Assembly: GCF_028867935.1 (NCBI RefSeq)
Contig: NZ_JAPQNS010000001.1
Span: forward strand, 124,001-188,000
DNA from: Flavobacterium sp. SUN052
GTDB lineage: Bacteria > Bacteroidota > Bacteroidia > Flavobacteriales > Flavobacteriaceae
DNA length: 64,000 nt
Direction: 5' to 3'
A program made the translations under genes and the position numbers. Each line of letters starts with the position of its first letter. The first letter of the stretch is position 1. Shown here piece by piece: positions 25,776 to 34,254 of the stretch. The notes under the pieces are model-generated. The model worked only from the letters and a program-made list of their open reading frames with translations. It had not been told where the DNA came from and searched no databases.

Positions 25776-27566
25776 GTGAAAACATTTACCCATTTAGCCC
25801 ACCTTAATAAGTACCTTGCCAAGTACAAGTGGTACCTGATTTGGGGCACACTATTTACTTTCATTTCTAACCTGTTTGGCATTTTTCCGGCTCAGTTGGT
25901 TCGCTACGCGCTCGACCTTGTTCGCGAAACGCTCGATATTTATTACCTCTACGACGGGTCGGGTTTGCAATCGGCATTGTACGATATTTTCGCTTTTAGT
26001 ATTCTGCTTTATGGCCTGCTGATTCTGGTGCTGGCCCTGCTCAAAGGCTTCTTTCTATTTCTGGTTCGGCAGACGCTTATCGTAATGTCGCGGCATATTG
26101 AATACGACCTCAAAAACGAAATCTACGATCACTACCAGACCCTGCCGCTGAGTTTTTACCGGCAACACAACACGGGAGATCTGATGGCTCGTATTTCGGA
26201 AGACGTTAGTAAGGTCAGGATGTATGTAGGGCCAAGTATTATGTACGGCCTTAACCTGCTGGTCCTGTTTACGTTGGTGATTGGCTATATGGTTAGTATC
26301 AACGCCCGCCTGACGATCTATGTGCTGTTGCCGTTGCCAATTCTATCTATTGGAATTTACTTAGTTGAGAACATCGTGATTGCTCGCTCAGAAGAAATTC
26401 AGCGGTCGCTGTCGCGAATGAGTACATCGGTGCAGGAAGCTTTCTCGGGCATTCGGGTACTGAAATCGTTTGTGCAGGAAGATGTTTCGGCGGCTACATT
26501 CGAGAAAGAGAGCGACGAATACCGTCAGAAATCGCTCCGGCTCACGCTGGTTGATGCGCTCTGGCAGCCTATGACAGTGTTGCTTATTGGCTTGAGCAAC
26601 GTGCTGGTAGTATACGTAGGAGGACAGGAGATTCTGTCGGGGCGGCTTACACCCGGTAACATCACCGAGTTTTTGATCTATGTAAACATGCTGACGTGGC
26701 CCGTTATGGCTCTCGGCTGGACCACCAGCCAAACCCAGCGGGCAGCGGCTTCGCAGCAGCGGATCAACGAGTTCTTAAACCAGAAAACCAACATCGTCTC
26801 GCAAAAGAATCTGGTACGTGACATTCACGGCGAAATTGAGTTGAAAAACGTCCGGTTCGTTTATCCCGACTCAGGAATTGTGGCGCTCAAGAACTTCTCG
26901 CTCCATGCCCATGCGGGTGAAAGCGTAGCCATTTTGGGGACAACCGGCTCGGGCAAAAGTACGCTGGCCAACCTGATCACACGGATGTATGATGCCTCTG
27001 TAGGGGAGGTGTTGATCGACGGCAAGTCGATTAAGGACTATAACCTGAGTTCATTACGGGGGCAGATGGGTTACGTACCACAGGACGTATTTCTGTTTTC
27101 TGAAAGTATCAGCAACAATGTTCGTTTCGGGCAACCAAATATGCCTCAGGCGCGGGTAGAAGATGCCGTACGTGATGCCGATCTTTACCAGAACATTATT
27201 GATTTTCCTGAAGGATTTGAGACGCGCATTGGTGAGCGGGGAATTACGTTGTCGGGTGGGCAGAAGCAACGCCTGAGTATCGCCCGCGCCATTGCCCGCG
27301 ATCCTAAAATCTTGATTCTGGACGACTGTCTATCAGCGGTAGATACTAACACCGAAAACATAATCCTGAACAACCTCAAGCGGATCATGGCCGACCGAAC
27401 ATCGGTGATCATTTCGCACCGGGTTTCCTCCGCCAAACTTGCTGACCGTATCATCGTGCTGGACGATGGTGACATTGTAGAGCAGGGTACTCATGACGAG
27501 TTGATGGCTCACAATGGCACCTACCGCGACCTATACGACAAACAGTTGCAGGCCGAGGAAGTGTAA
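25776..27566 (+). CDS. ABC exporter, fused membrane and ATPase domains (MsbA/LmrA type)
   Basis: This 596-residue half-transporter has six membrane helices (about 1-325) and an ATPase domain with Walker A GTTGSGKST (K394), signature LSGGQKQR, Walker B ILILDDCLSAVD and the switch histidine in VIISHR. It would dimerise in the inner membrane and export a lipid, drug or peptide; the substrate is not evident. The start is GTG at 25776, giving a normal family N-terminus; no in-frame ATG lies nearby upstream. It separates the Doc pair from the Septu genes and looks like ordinary core genome. Confidence 0.9.
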   Translation: MKTFTHLAHLNKYLAKYKWYLIWGTLFTFISNLFGIFPAQLVRYALDLVRETLDIYYLYDGSGLQSALYDIFAFSILLYGLLILVLALLKGFFLFLVRQTLIVMSRHIEYDLKNEIYDHYQTLPLSFYRQHNTGDLMARISEDVSKVRMYVGPSIMYGLNLLVLFTLVIGYMVSINARLTIYVLLPLPILSIGIYLVENIVIARSEEIQRSLSRMSTSVQEAFSGIRVLKSFVQEDVSAATFEKESDEYRQKSLRLTLVDALWQPMTVLLIGLSNVLVVYVGGQEILSGRLTPGNITEFLIYVNMLTWPVMALGWTTSQTQRAAASQQRINEFLNQKTNIVSQKNLVRDIHGEIELKNVRFVYPDSGIVALKNFSLHAHAGESVAILGTTGSGKSTLANLITRMYDASVGEVLIDGKSIKDYNLSSLRGQMGYVPQDVFLFSESISNNVRFGQPNMPQARVEDAVRDADLYQNIIDFPEGFETRIGERGITLSGGQKQRLSIARAIARDPKILILDDCLSAVDTNTENIILNNLKRIMADRTSVIISHRVSSAKLADRIIVLDDGDIVEQGTHDELMAHNGTYRDLYDKQLQAEEV

Positions 27567-27598
27567 GTAGTGAGCAGCTAGCAGCGAACAGCGAACAA

Positions 27599-27628
27599 TG
27601 GGCGGGGATATTTTGGTATCTTCGCCCA
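27599..27628. promoter_or_regulatory. Inverted repeat overlapping a putative promoter of the Septu operon
   Basis: TGGGCGGGGATA at 27599-27610 pairs (with two G-U pairs) with TATCTTCGCCCA at 27617-27628 around a six-base loop. The right arm begins with TATCTTCG, one mismatch from the TAnnTTTG -7 consensus, 21 bases before the ptuA ATG. It could be an operator, or the terminator of the ABC exporter gene. Confidence 0.45.
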
Positions 27629-27645
27629 ATTCATTTAGAGTGATT

Positions 27646-28932
27646 ATGGCTACTAAAAATCCCCGTGCCTGGTTCAGGGATATTACCTTGAAATCGGTTC
27701 GCTCTTTTGGGCAAATGCAGACTATCTACTTTACGGAAGATGGCACTGAAACAGGGAGACCAACCAGGTGGAATGTTATACTAGGAGATAATGGTACAGG
27801 GAAAACCACTGTACTAAAAGGCTTGTGTCTAATTGGCGGTAAGGATACTCCTGCACGGCAAATTGCAGTAGCCTCAAATAGCAGAGAAATATCAATCACA
27901 GGGAATGTCATTATTGATGGTATTGAAGAGCCTATATGGCTTTCAGGTAGTGTTAGATTAGATCAAATAAGAAACAGCACACCACACATTGCATCTAATT
28001 ATGCACTGTACAATAGTGCCAAACTACAGGGGCGATTGAAGGTTTTTGCTTTCGGAGCTGCTAGAAGGATAAGTAATAGTAGTCTTTCTCAGGAACAGAT
28101 TGGCGTTGATTCTGTGAGTAGCTTATTTGATGAACAGACGTTCCTAACTAATGCTGAAGCTTGGTTACTTGAAGCGGAATTGGCTTACTTAAAAAGCAAA
28201 GAGGATGAAAGCTTACGTAAACGCTACCAGGTGGTTTTTGATGCGCTAAAAAAACTGTTTAAAGACGAGGTTACAGATATTAAATCAAGCCAGTTTGGCT
28301 TTACAACGAAAGTATCTTTTCAGACCCACTATGGTTGGGTGCAACTTCATGAACTCAGTTTAGGCTATAAAACCTTGGTTGCATGGATGGTAGATTTTGC
28401 GAAGGGCTTGATAGAACTCTATCCCGAAAGCGAAGATCCCCTCGCCGAACCCGCCGTGTGCCTTGTCGATGAACTTGATCTGCATTTGCATCCTCGTTTT
28501 CAGCAAACGATCATCTCATTTTTGACTGAGACTTTTTCCAATACTCAGTTTATTGTCACAGCTCACAGCCCCTTAATTGTACAGGCTGCCGAAGACCAAA
28601 ACGCCAATATTATTCTGCTTAAACGCGAGGGTGATCATACTGTAGTGGTAAATAACCCGGTAGACGTTCGTAATTGGCGACTAGACCAGATTCTGACCAG
28701 TGAGTTGTTTGGATTAGAATCAGACCGATCCAAACAGGTTACTAAACTTCGGAAGGAACGCGATAAATTACTTGGCAAGCAGAAACTCACTATGGCTGAT
28801 AGCACACGATTGAACGAGTTAGATAAAGAGATTGGATTCTTGCCCTTTGGTGAAGATCAGGCAGAAATTCGGGCAGAAACTATTATTCAGCAGTTGGCCG
28901 ATGTTTTACGTAAACAGACAAAAGCTCAATGA
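27646..28932 (+). CDS. ptuA: Septu defence ATPase PtuA (AAA-type, SMC/RecF-like)
   Basis: This 428-residue ATPase has Walker A GDNGTGKTT (K53), a long helical middle part, an ABC-like signature region near LHELSLGYKT, Walker B CLVDELDLHLHP (D275, E276) and the TAHSP switch motif, as in RecF/SMC-like AAA proteins of anti-phage systems. It is followed, with an ATGA overlap, by an HNH nuclease gene of the PtuB family, which makes it PtuA of a Septu system. In known Septu systems PtuA senses phage infection or nucleotide state and controls the nuclease. The start at 27646 is preferred to a longer frame from 27598, which would lie inside the inverted repeat. Codons are visibly richer in A and T than in the flanking genes. 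Confidence 0.86.
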   Translation: MATKNPRAWFRDITLKSVRSFGQMQTIYFTEDGTETGRPTRWNVILGDNGTGKTTVLKGLCLIGGKDTPARQIAVASNSREISITGNVIIDGIEEPIWLSGSVRLDQIRNSTPHIASNYALYNSAKLQGRLKVFAFGAARRISNSSLSQEQIGVDSVSSLFDEQTFLTNAEAWLLEAELAYLKSKEDESLRKRYQVVFDALKKLFKDEVTDIKSSQFGFTTKVSFQTHYGWVQLHELSLGYKTLVAWMVDFAKGLIELYPESEDPLAEPAVCLVDELDLHLHPRFQQTIISFLTETFSNTQFIVTAHSPLIVQAAEDQNANIILLKREGDHTVVVNNPVDVRNWRLDQILTSELFGLESDRSKQVTKLRKERDKLLGKQKLTMADSTRLNELDKEIGFLPFGEDQAEIRAETIIQQLADVLRKQTKAQ

Positions 28933-29744
28933 TTCGGATCGGCAAATCAGCGACAGCACCTGAAATATTGACGAAAGCTGGCAAAATCGCTACTGATGAT
29001 ATTTGCGGACTTTATATTCAAAATTCAATTGCTTACGATACTGGGAAAGAGAAGTTACCAATCGAAAACGACATCTACGGACATTCAAGCGTTAAAAAGC
29101 AGTTGCAATTTGATCAGCATGATAAGTGCTGCTTTTGCGAAGCCGACTTTACCGCCAATGGTTACGGTGACGTAGAACACTTTCGGCCTAAAGCTGGCTA
29201 TAGAACTGCACTAGCAGGTAAACTGAATCGGCCTGGCTACTATTGGTTAGCTTACGATTGGCAGAACTTATATTTCTCCTGTCAAATTTGTAATCAGCAG
29301 TACAAAAAGAACTTCTTTCCCCTCGAAAAGGAGTCAAATCGTGCCAGAAATCACTTCGCTGATATAACCTCTGAAGACCCACAACTTATTCATCCTAGTG
29401 TTGATGAACCCGACAAACACTTAGAATTTCGTCGCCATATTGTGGTTCATAAAACAGTTAAAGGCCAGAAATCTATTCAGGCCTACGGTCTGGCACGGCC
29501 GAAAATCAATAAAGCCAGAGAGAAATACTTTCAAGATGTTAGAAAGAACATCGCGCTGGCAGGGGTTGATTTAGATAGCATTTCCCAGGAAGATAAGATT
29601 ATGGTGTCTCGTATATTCGATGTGCCTTGGAATGAGTTGGAGGAATTGATTCGCCTTGCAAAACAGTTTGTACCAACTGCGACTTCGGACAGTCAGCCAT
29701 TTGCGCTTATGGTGCGTCAGAACTTTCCACATCTTCCACATTAA
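28929..29744 (+). CDS. ptuB: Septu defence HNH nuclease PtuB
   Basis: This 271-residue protein has a zinc-stapled HNH fold: CxxC pairs C67-C70 (CCFCE) and C118-C121 (CQICN), the catalytic DVEHFRPK segment (D81, E83, H84), and the asparagine-containing KKNFFPL helix. This is the PtuB pattern shared by Septu and by retron Ec78-type systems. No reverse transcriptase gene is present in the window, so a stand-alone Septu is the better reading. The ATG overlaps the ptuA stop (ATGA), and the stop at 29742-29744 is followed after one base by the HipA-like gene. It probably degrades DNA on infection. Confidence 0.87.
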   Translation: MIRIGKSATAPEILTKAGKIATDDICGLYIQNSIAYDTGKEKLPIENDIYGHSSVKKQLQFDQHDKCCFCEADFTANGYGDVEHFRPKAGYRTALAGKLNRPGYYWLAYDWQNLYFSCQICNQQYKKNFFPLEKESNRARNHFADITSEDPQLIHPSVDEPDKHLEFRRHIVVHKTVKGQKSIQAYGLARPKINKAREKYFQDVRKNIALAGVDLDSISQEDKIMVSRIFDVPWNELEELIRLAKQFVPTATSDSQPFALMVRQNFPHLPH

Positions 29745-29745
29745 T

Positions 29746-30543
29746 ATGCCTGATAAACAACCCGAACTCCGAACCGTCAACGTGACGCGCTATGTGACAC
29801 CATTGCGTGAGGGTGGTTCGTTGCCTGCGTTGGCCGAAGCTGACGATGATTTTCTGTACGTGCTGAAGTTTCGCGGGGCGGGGCAGGGTACAAAAGCCCT
29901 GATTGCCGAACTCATTGCTGGCGAGACAGCCCGAGCCCTCGGATTACGGATACCCGAAATTGTATTTGCCAACCTCGACGAAGCGTTTGGGCGAACCGAA
30001 CCCGACGAAGAGATTCAGGACTTGCTGAAAGCCAGTACGGGGCTCAACCTAGCGCTTCATTACTTGTCGGGTGCTATCACATTCGATCCGCTGGTGACGA
30101 CCGTTGATGCGAAACTGGCTTCGCAAATTGTGTGGCTCGACTGCCTGATGACGAATGTGGACCGCACGGCTCGCAACACTAATATGCTGATCTGGCATAA
30201 AGAACTTTGGCTGATTGATCATGGTGCATCGTTGTATTTTCACCATACCGGGCAGCCCTGGCAGGATCACGCCAAGCGACCTTTTGTGCAGGTAAAAGAC
30301 CATGTGCTTCTCCCGCGGGCCTCAGGGCTAGAATTAGTCGATGCTGAGTACCGGGCTATACTAACTCCCGAACTTATCAGAGGAATTGTATCGCTTGTTC
30401 CTGATGAATGGGTGATGGACGCATCCTCAGATTCTTCACCCGAAGAACGACGTGAGGTATATATCCAGTTTCTGACTACTCGAATTGCCACGTCGGAGGT
30501 ATTTGTTAACGAAGCGCAACATGCCAGAAAAGCACTTGTTTGA
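29746..30543 (+). CDS. HipA-like kinase family protein
   Basis: This 265-residue protein resembles the single-domain HipA-like kinases (HipA_2 type). The catalytic loop MTNVDRTARNTN gives D139 and N144, and the metal-binding DFG-like motif is LIDHG with D158; the N-terminal part with LKFRGAGQGTKALIAELIAGE corresponds to the nucleotide-binding lobe. HipA kinases phosphorylate host proteins such as tRNA synthetases and arrest growth; the target here is unknown. The gene begins one base after the ptuB stop and overlaps the DUF3037 gene by 23 bases, so ptuA, ptuB, this gene and DUF3037 are probably co-transcribed. The start at 29746 avoids a long overlap with ptuB in another frame. Confidence 0.82.
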   Translation: MPDKQPELRTVNVTRYVTPLREGGSLPALAEADDDFLYVLKFRGAGQGTKALIAELIAGETARALGLRIPEIVFANLDEAFGRTEPDEEIQDLLKASTGLNLALHYLSGAITFDPLVTTVDAKLASQIVWLDCLMTNVDRTARNTNMLIWHKELWLIDHGASLYFHHTGQPWQDHAKRPFVQVKDHVLLPRASGLELVDAEYRAILTPELIRGIVSLVPDEWVMDASSDSSPEERREVYIQFLTTRIATSEVFVNEAQHARKALV

Positions 30544-30904
30544 GTACGCCGTGATCCGCGTCGTACCGTGCGTGGAGCGAGAGGAATTTTTGAATGTGGG
30601 CGTCATTTTATACTGCTCCGCTCAAGGCTTTTTGCAGGTTCGATTTGCGTTGAACAAGGAGCGGCTACGGGCTTTCTCGGGAACGTTGGACTTCGATGAA
30701 CTACATGCCCGACTGCACGCTTTTGAGCGAATTTGTGCCGGTCGAGCGCGGGGTGGGCCAATTGGCCAGTTGGCTATTGCTGCCCGGTTTCGCTGGCTTA
30801 CAGCAACACGAAGCACCGTAGTGCAGACATCCGCAGTGCACCCTGGCCTATGTACCGATGCGAATCAGACGCTGGAACGATTGTTTGATCAACTGGTGAA
30901 ATAA
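30521..30904 (+). CDS. DUF3037 protein, partner of the HipA-like kinase
   Basis: This 127-residue protein opens MPEKHLFEYAVIRVVPCVER, followed by EEFLNVGVILYC, the characteristic start of DUF3037 proteins. Genes for this family often follow HipA-like kinase genes, as here with a 23-base overlap, which suggests an antitoxin, regulator or partner of the kinase; this is not established. No DNA-binding motif is evident. The start at 30521 gives the family N-terminus. Confidence 0.78.
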   Translation: MPEKHLFEYAVIRVVPCVEREEFLNVGVILYCSAQGFLQVRFALNKERLRAFSGTLDFDELHARLHAFERICAGRARGGPIGQLAIAARFRWLTATRSTVVQTSAVHPGLCTDANQTLERLFDQLVK

Positions 30905-30986
30905 TCGCAAATTTTCCTCGCTTGAAATAAACTAAATACCCTCGAAAAAGCGTAATTTAGCATATACAGCCTCTTTGCTTTATCCT

Positions 30987-32099
30987 ATGCTCTTACCCGC
31001 TGAATACAAGCGCTATCAAAAACACCTGAACCTACCCGAAGTGGGCGTGGAAGGACAACTCAAGCTAAAAAATGCCTCTGTACTGGTTGTAGGGGCAGGT
31101 GGGCTTGGTTGTCCGGTTTTACTCTATCTGGCCGCTGCCGGAGTTGGCACTATTGGCGTTGTTGATCCCGACGTTGTGGACATCAGCAACCTTCAGCGAC
31201 AAGTTCTGTATACAACCAACGAACTGGGGAAACCGAAGGCCAAAGCCGCGGTAGCGCACCTCCAGAAACTCAATCCAGAAATCACGTTTGATACCTACTC
31301 TCTGACGTTTGATATTGATAATGCCCGCGCCATTGCCGATGGATACGACATTATTGTAGACTGCACCGACAACTTTAAAACCCGCTATCTGATTAACGAT
31401 GTGTGTGTGACACTTGGTAAACCGTTTGTTTACGGAGCCATTCACCGGTTTGAGGGTCAGGTAGCTGTGCTGAATCACAACAATGGTCCAACATACCGGT
31501 GTCTGTTCCCCGAGTTCCCCAACGAAATAGAGATTCCAAATTGTAACGATACCGGCGTACTAGGTGTGTTACCGGGTGTAATTGGGACATATCAGGCGAC
31601 AGAAGTAATCAAGATGATTACGGGTCTGGGCGAAGCGCTGAGCCAGCATCTGCTGATGGTCGATTTGCTGGCGATGTCGTTCCAGAAAATTAAAACCAAA
31701 CGTCGGGCTGATGCCGAAACGTTGGCTCAGAAAGGATTATCATCGGGGTATAAACCAGCAACTCCGGCTGTTACTGGCCCCCAAAAAATGTCCCCAATGG
31801 AACTGGCCAACCGGCTGTCTGCGGGCGAAGATATTTTCCTGCTCGACGTTCGAGAACGGCCCGAGTTTGACATTTGTCATCTGGAGGGAGCCGTTCTGAT
31901 TCCACTTGGCATGATTCCTAACAACCGCAAGCGCATTCCGACCGACAAGCCGGTTGTAGTATACTGCCATCATGGTATCCGCTCGGTGAATGTGGCGAAC
32001 TACCTGCATACGCAGTTTGGACTCAAAAACCTTTACAACCTCGACGGTGGTATTCACGCCTGGGCGCGGGAAGTAGAACCCGAAATGGAGGTTTACTAA
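30987..32099 (+). CDS. moeB: MoeB/ThiF-type adenylyltransferase with C-terminal rhodanese domain
   Basis: This 370-residue enzyme adenylates the C-terminus of a ubiquitin-like sulfur carrier (MoaD or ThiS type). The ThiF domain (about 1-245) has the nucleotide loop GAGGLG at 36-41, DPDVVDISNLQRQ, and the CNDTGVLGVLPG segment with the conserved Cys. The rhodanese domain (about 265-370) has the active-site loop CHHGIRS. The fusion would supply sulfur for molybdopterin or thiamin/thiolation pathways. No other cofactor gene is adjacent, so the pathway is open. The start at 30987 is an ATG; an in-frame TTG lies 12 bases upstream. Confidence 0.88.
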   Translation: MLLPAEYKRYQKHLNLPEVGVEGQLKLKNASVLVVGAGGLGCPVLLYLAAAGVGTIGVVDPDVVDISNLQRQVLYTTNELGKPKAKAAVAHLQKLNPEITFDTYSLTFDIDNARAIADGYDIIVDCTDNFKTRYLINDVCVTLGKPFVYGAIHRFEGQVAVLNHNNGPTYRCLFPEFPNEIEIPNCNDTGVLGVLPGVIGTYQATEVIKMITGLGEALSQHLLMVDLLAMSFQKIKTKRRADAETLAQKGLSSGYKPATPAVTGPQKMSPMELANRLSAGEDIFLLDVRERPEFDICHLEGAVLIPLGMIPNNRKRIPTDKPVVVYCHHGIRSVNVANYLHTQFGLKNLYNLDGGIHAWAREVEPEMEVY

Positions 32100-32789
32100 C
32101 TATTTTACGATCTTAAACATCATCATTGCTTTTTCGCGCGAGACGGCATTGAAGTGCCACCATTCGTATTCGATGGAGGAAAAACCACTTTGGCGCATCA
32201 CTGACCGAAGCAATTTTCGGTTGTCCAGTTGCTCTTTTGTGAGCTTTCCTTCTTTCTGCAAGCGTGCTTCCTGCGACGGGTAGGCCAGCACGCCAAAGTA
32301 ATCGTAGATCGTGCCCATATCCAGTGGCTCATAGCCGTTGGACTTAACGCGGGCAATAGTTAGGTCGACGGCGCAACCATAATTGTGAATGGAGCCTTTT
32401 CGGGGATCAGCCACGTACTTCTGCCGTTCTTTTTCAGAATATTGGGGCAGGGCGTTCCAGAGCTTCCACTGAGCTTCGCGGGGCCGTGCAGCATCGTATA
32501 TCAACAACCGAAGATCGGGATGCTGGCGTTTTAACATAGCATTGGCTTTGGCCAATCGTTCACCGGCCATTGGCTGCATGTAGGCGCGGGTGAGCTCGCC
32601 GTATACGTCTTTCTTGACAAAATTATCCGTGGTTGAATACTTTAGTTCCACCAAAAGCGATGGATCGAGAGTCTGTATATCTACCAACTTTTGGGTCTTC
32701 ATGGAAGTTTCAATCGACTGGGCAGAGAGTGAAAAGGTAAAAGTGCAAAAGAGTGAAAGAGTGGTCAGAAATCGCAATAGGTTTCGCAT
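32100..32789 (-). CDS. D-alanyl-D-alanine dipeptidase (VanX/DdpX-like, peptidase M15D)
   Basis: This 229-residue zinc peptidase has a signal peptide (about 1-24, FSLSAQ) and the M15D metal motifs SIHNYGCAVD (H135, D142) and EWWHF (E209 catalytic, H212). It cleaves D-Ala-D-Ala, probably in the periplasm for peptidoglycan turnover. There are no vanH or vanA genes nearby, so resistance is unlikely. Its stop abuts the MoeB stop with no spacer. The start at 32789 is used because the signal peptide begins there. Confidence 0.88.
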   Translation of the reverse strand: MRNLLRFLTTLSLFCTFTFSLSAQSIETSMKTQKLVDIQTLDPSLLVELKYSTTDNFVKKDVYGELTRAYMQPMAGERLAKANAMLKRQHPDLRLLIYDAARPREAQWKLWNALPQYSEKERQKYVADPRKGSIHNYGCAVDLTIARVKSNGYEPLDMGTIYDYFGVLAYPSQEARLQKEGKLTKEQLDNRKLLRSVMRQSGFSSIEYEWWHFNAVSREKAMMMFKIVK

Positions 32790-32937
32790 TATGGTTTGCT
32801 GCTTTTGGGGTAAAAGTTGGATTAACACAGACAGTAATGTAAACTTACACGATTAATAAGCGAAAGTGTACAGCCTAGTGATTTCACTTGCTAACCCACT
32901 AGACCACACTCTCTCACTCTTTCACCTTTTCACTCGA

Positions 32938-34173
32938 ATGGCCCTTAATTATATCTGGGTTGCGTTTTTTGTTGTTGCCTTCCTCGTTGCACTCGTCAAG
33001 CTGATTGCATTCGGCGATACCGAAATTTTCAAAACGATTGTCGAAGGGCTATTCGACTCGTCAAAAGTAGCTGTGATAGACATTGCCCTACCGTTGGCTG
33101 GGGTCATGACTTTTTTTCTGGGTCTGTTGAACATTGCGGAGAAGATTGGCGCTATCAACGCCATCGCACGGGTCATTGGGCCATTTTTCAACAAGCTATT
33201 TCCTGAGGTACCCAAAGACCATCCTGCTAATGGCCAGATGATAATGAACTTCTCAGCCAATATGTTAGGCTTAGACAACGCGGCCACCCCGTTCGGACTC
33301 AAGGCTATGCAGAGCTTGCAGGAGTTGAACCCCGTTAAAGACACCGCCAGCAATGCGCAGATTATGTTTCTGGTGTTGCACACCTCCGGTCTGCAGATTA
33401 TTCCACTAAGCATTATGGCCCAACGAGCTATTTTAGGCGCTCAGAATCCGGCCGACGTATTTATTCCCTGTGTGGTCGGCACATACATAACCACGGTCGT
33501 TAGTGTACTGGTGGTTGCTTTTAAACAGCGCTTAAATCTGTTTAATACCGTTGTGTTGGGTTGGCTGGGCGGTATTACGGCTTTTCTGGGAATCACGCTT
33601 TGGTATCTATCGCAATTGCCCAAAGAGCAGGTTGAGGAGGTGTCGAAAGTAGTGGGTAACGTGCTGTTGTTCGGCGTTATCGTCACGTTTCTGGCAGGGG
33701 CGGTGCGTAAGAAGATCGATATTTTTGACACTTTTATTGAAGGAGCCAAAAGCGGTTTTGAAACGTCGGTTCGCATTATTCCGTATCTGGTTGGGATGCT
33801 GGTAGCCATTGGCGCTTTCCGCAACGCCGGGGCAATGGATTATCTGGTAGATGGACTCAAATACCTGATTGGCCTGACAGGCGTGAACACAGACTTCACC
33901 GATGCGTTACCGGTTGCTTTGATGAAGCCTCTAAGTGGCTCGGGGGCTCGTGCCCTGATGATTGACGCTATGAAGCAATTCGGGCCTGATTCGTTCGTAG
34001 GGCGGATGGTCTGTATATTCCAGGGATCAGCCGACACTACGTTTTATATTGTAGCTCTGTACTTCGGATCAGTTGGCATCAAAAAAACCCGCTATGCGAT
34101 CGTAGCTGGTTTGATTGCTGATTTTGTGGGTGTTCTGGCGGGAATTGGGCTAGGGTATCTGTTTTTTCACTGA
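32938..34173 (+). CDS. Nucleoside-recognition (Gate) domain membrane protein, SpmA-SpmB fusion type
   Basis: This 411-residue protein has about ten membrane helices in two homologous halves. The first half (about 1-200) resembles SpmA, with NFSANMLGLDNAATPFGLKAM; the second (about 230-411) resembles SpmB, with the Gate-like PLSGSGARALMIDAM and FQGSADTTFYIVALYFG. In spore formers SpmA and SpmB help dehydrate the spore core; in non-sporing Bacteroidota the fused form is probably a transporter of unknown substrate. It is divergent from the VanX-like gene. The start at 32938 precedes the first membrane helix. Confidence 0.85.
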   Translation: MALNYIWVAFFVVAFLVALVKLIAFGDTEIFKTIVEGLFDSSKVAVIDIALPLAGVMTFFLGLLNIAEKIGAINAIARVIGPFFNKLFPEVPKDHPANGQMIMNFSANMLGLDNAATPFGLKAMQSLQELNPVKDTASNAQIMFLVLHTSGLQIIPLSIMAQRAILGAQNPADVFIPCVVGTYITTVVSVLVVAFKQRLNLFNTVVLGWLGGITAFLGITLWYLSQLPKEQVEEVSKVVGNVLLFGVIVTFLAGAVRKKIDIFDTFIEGAKSGFETSVRIIPYLVGMLVAIGAFRNAGAMDYLVDGLKYLIGLTGVNTDFTDALPVALMKPLSGSGARALMIDAMKQFGPDSFVGRMVCIFQGSADTTFYIVALYFGSVGIKKTRYAIVAGLIADFVGVLAGIGLGYLFFH

Positions 34174-34254
34174 GCTGAAAACATACGCGTCAAACGTTAT
34201 CTTTCTACGATGAGTTAATGAATCAGAACGAAACGTAGCTGCAAGAAATCATTT

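Noticed and set aside
27646..29744. Retron Ec78-type system instead of Septu
   Set aside because: PtuA/PtuB also occur with retrons, but no reverse transcriptase gene or retron RNA-like region is next to them; upstream lies an ABC exporter.
32100..32789. Vancomycin resistance gene vanX
   Set aside because: The peptidase is M15D, but vanH, vanA/B and vanRS genes are absent, and the host type is Gram-negative; cell-wall turnover is a better reading.
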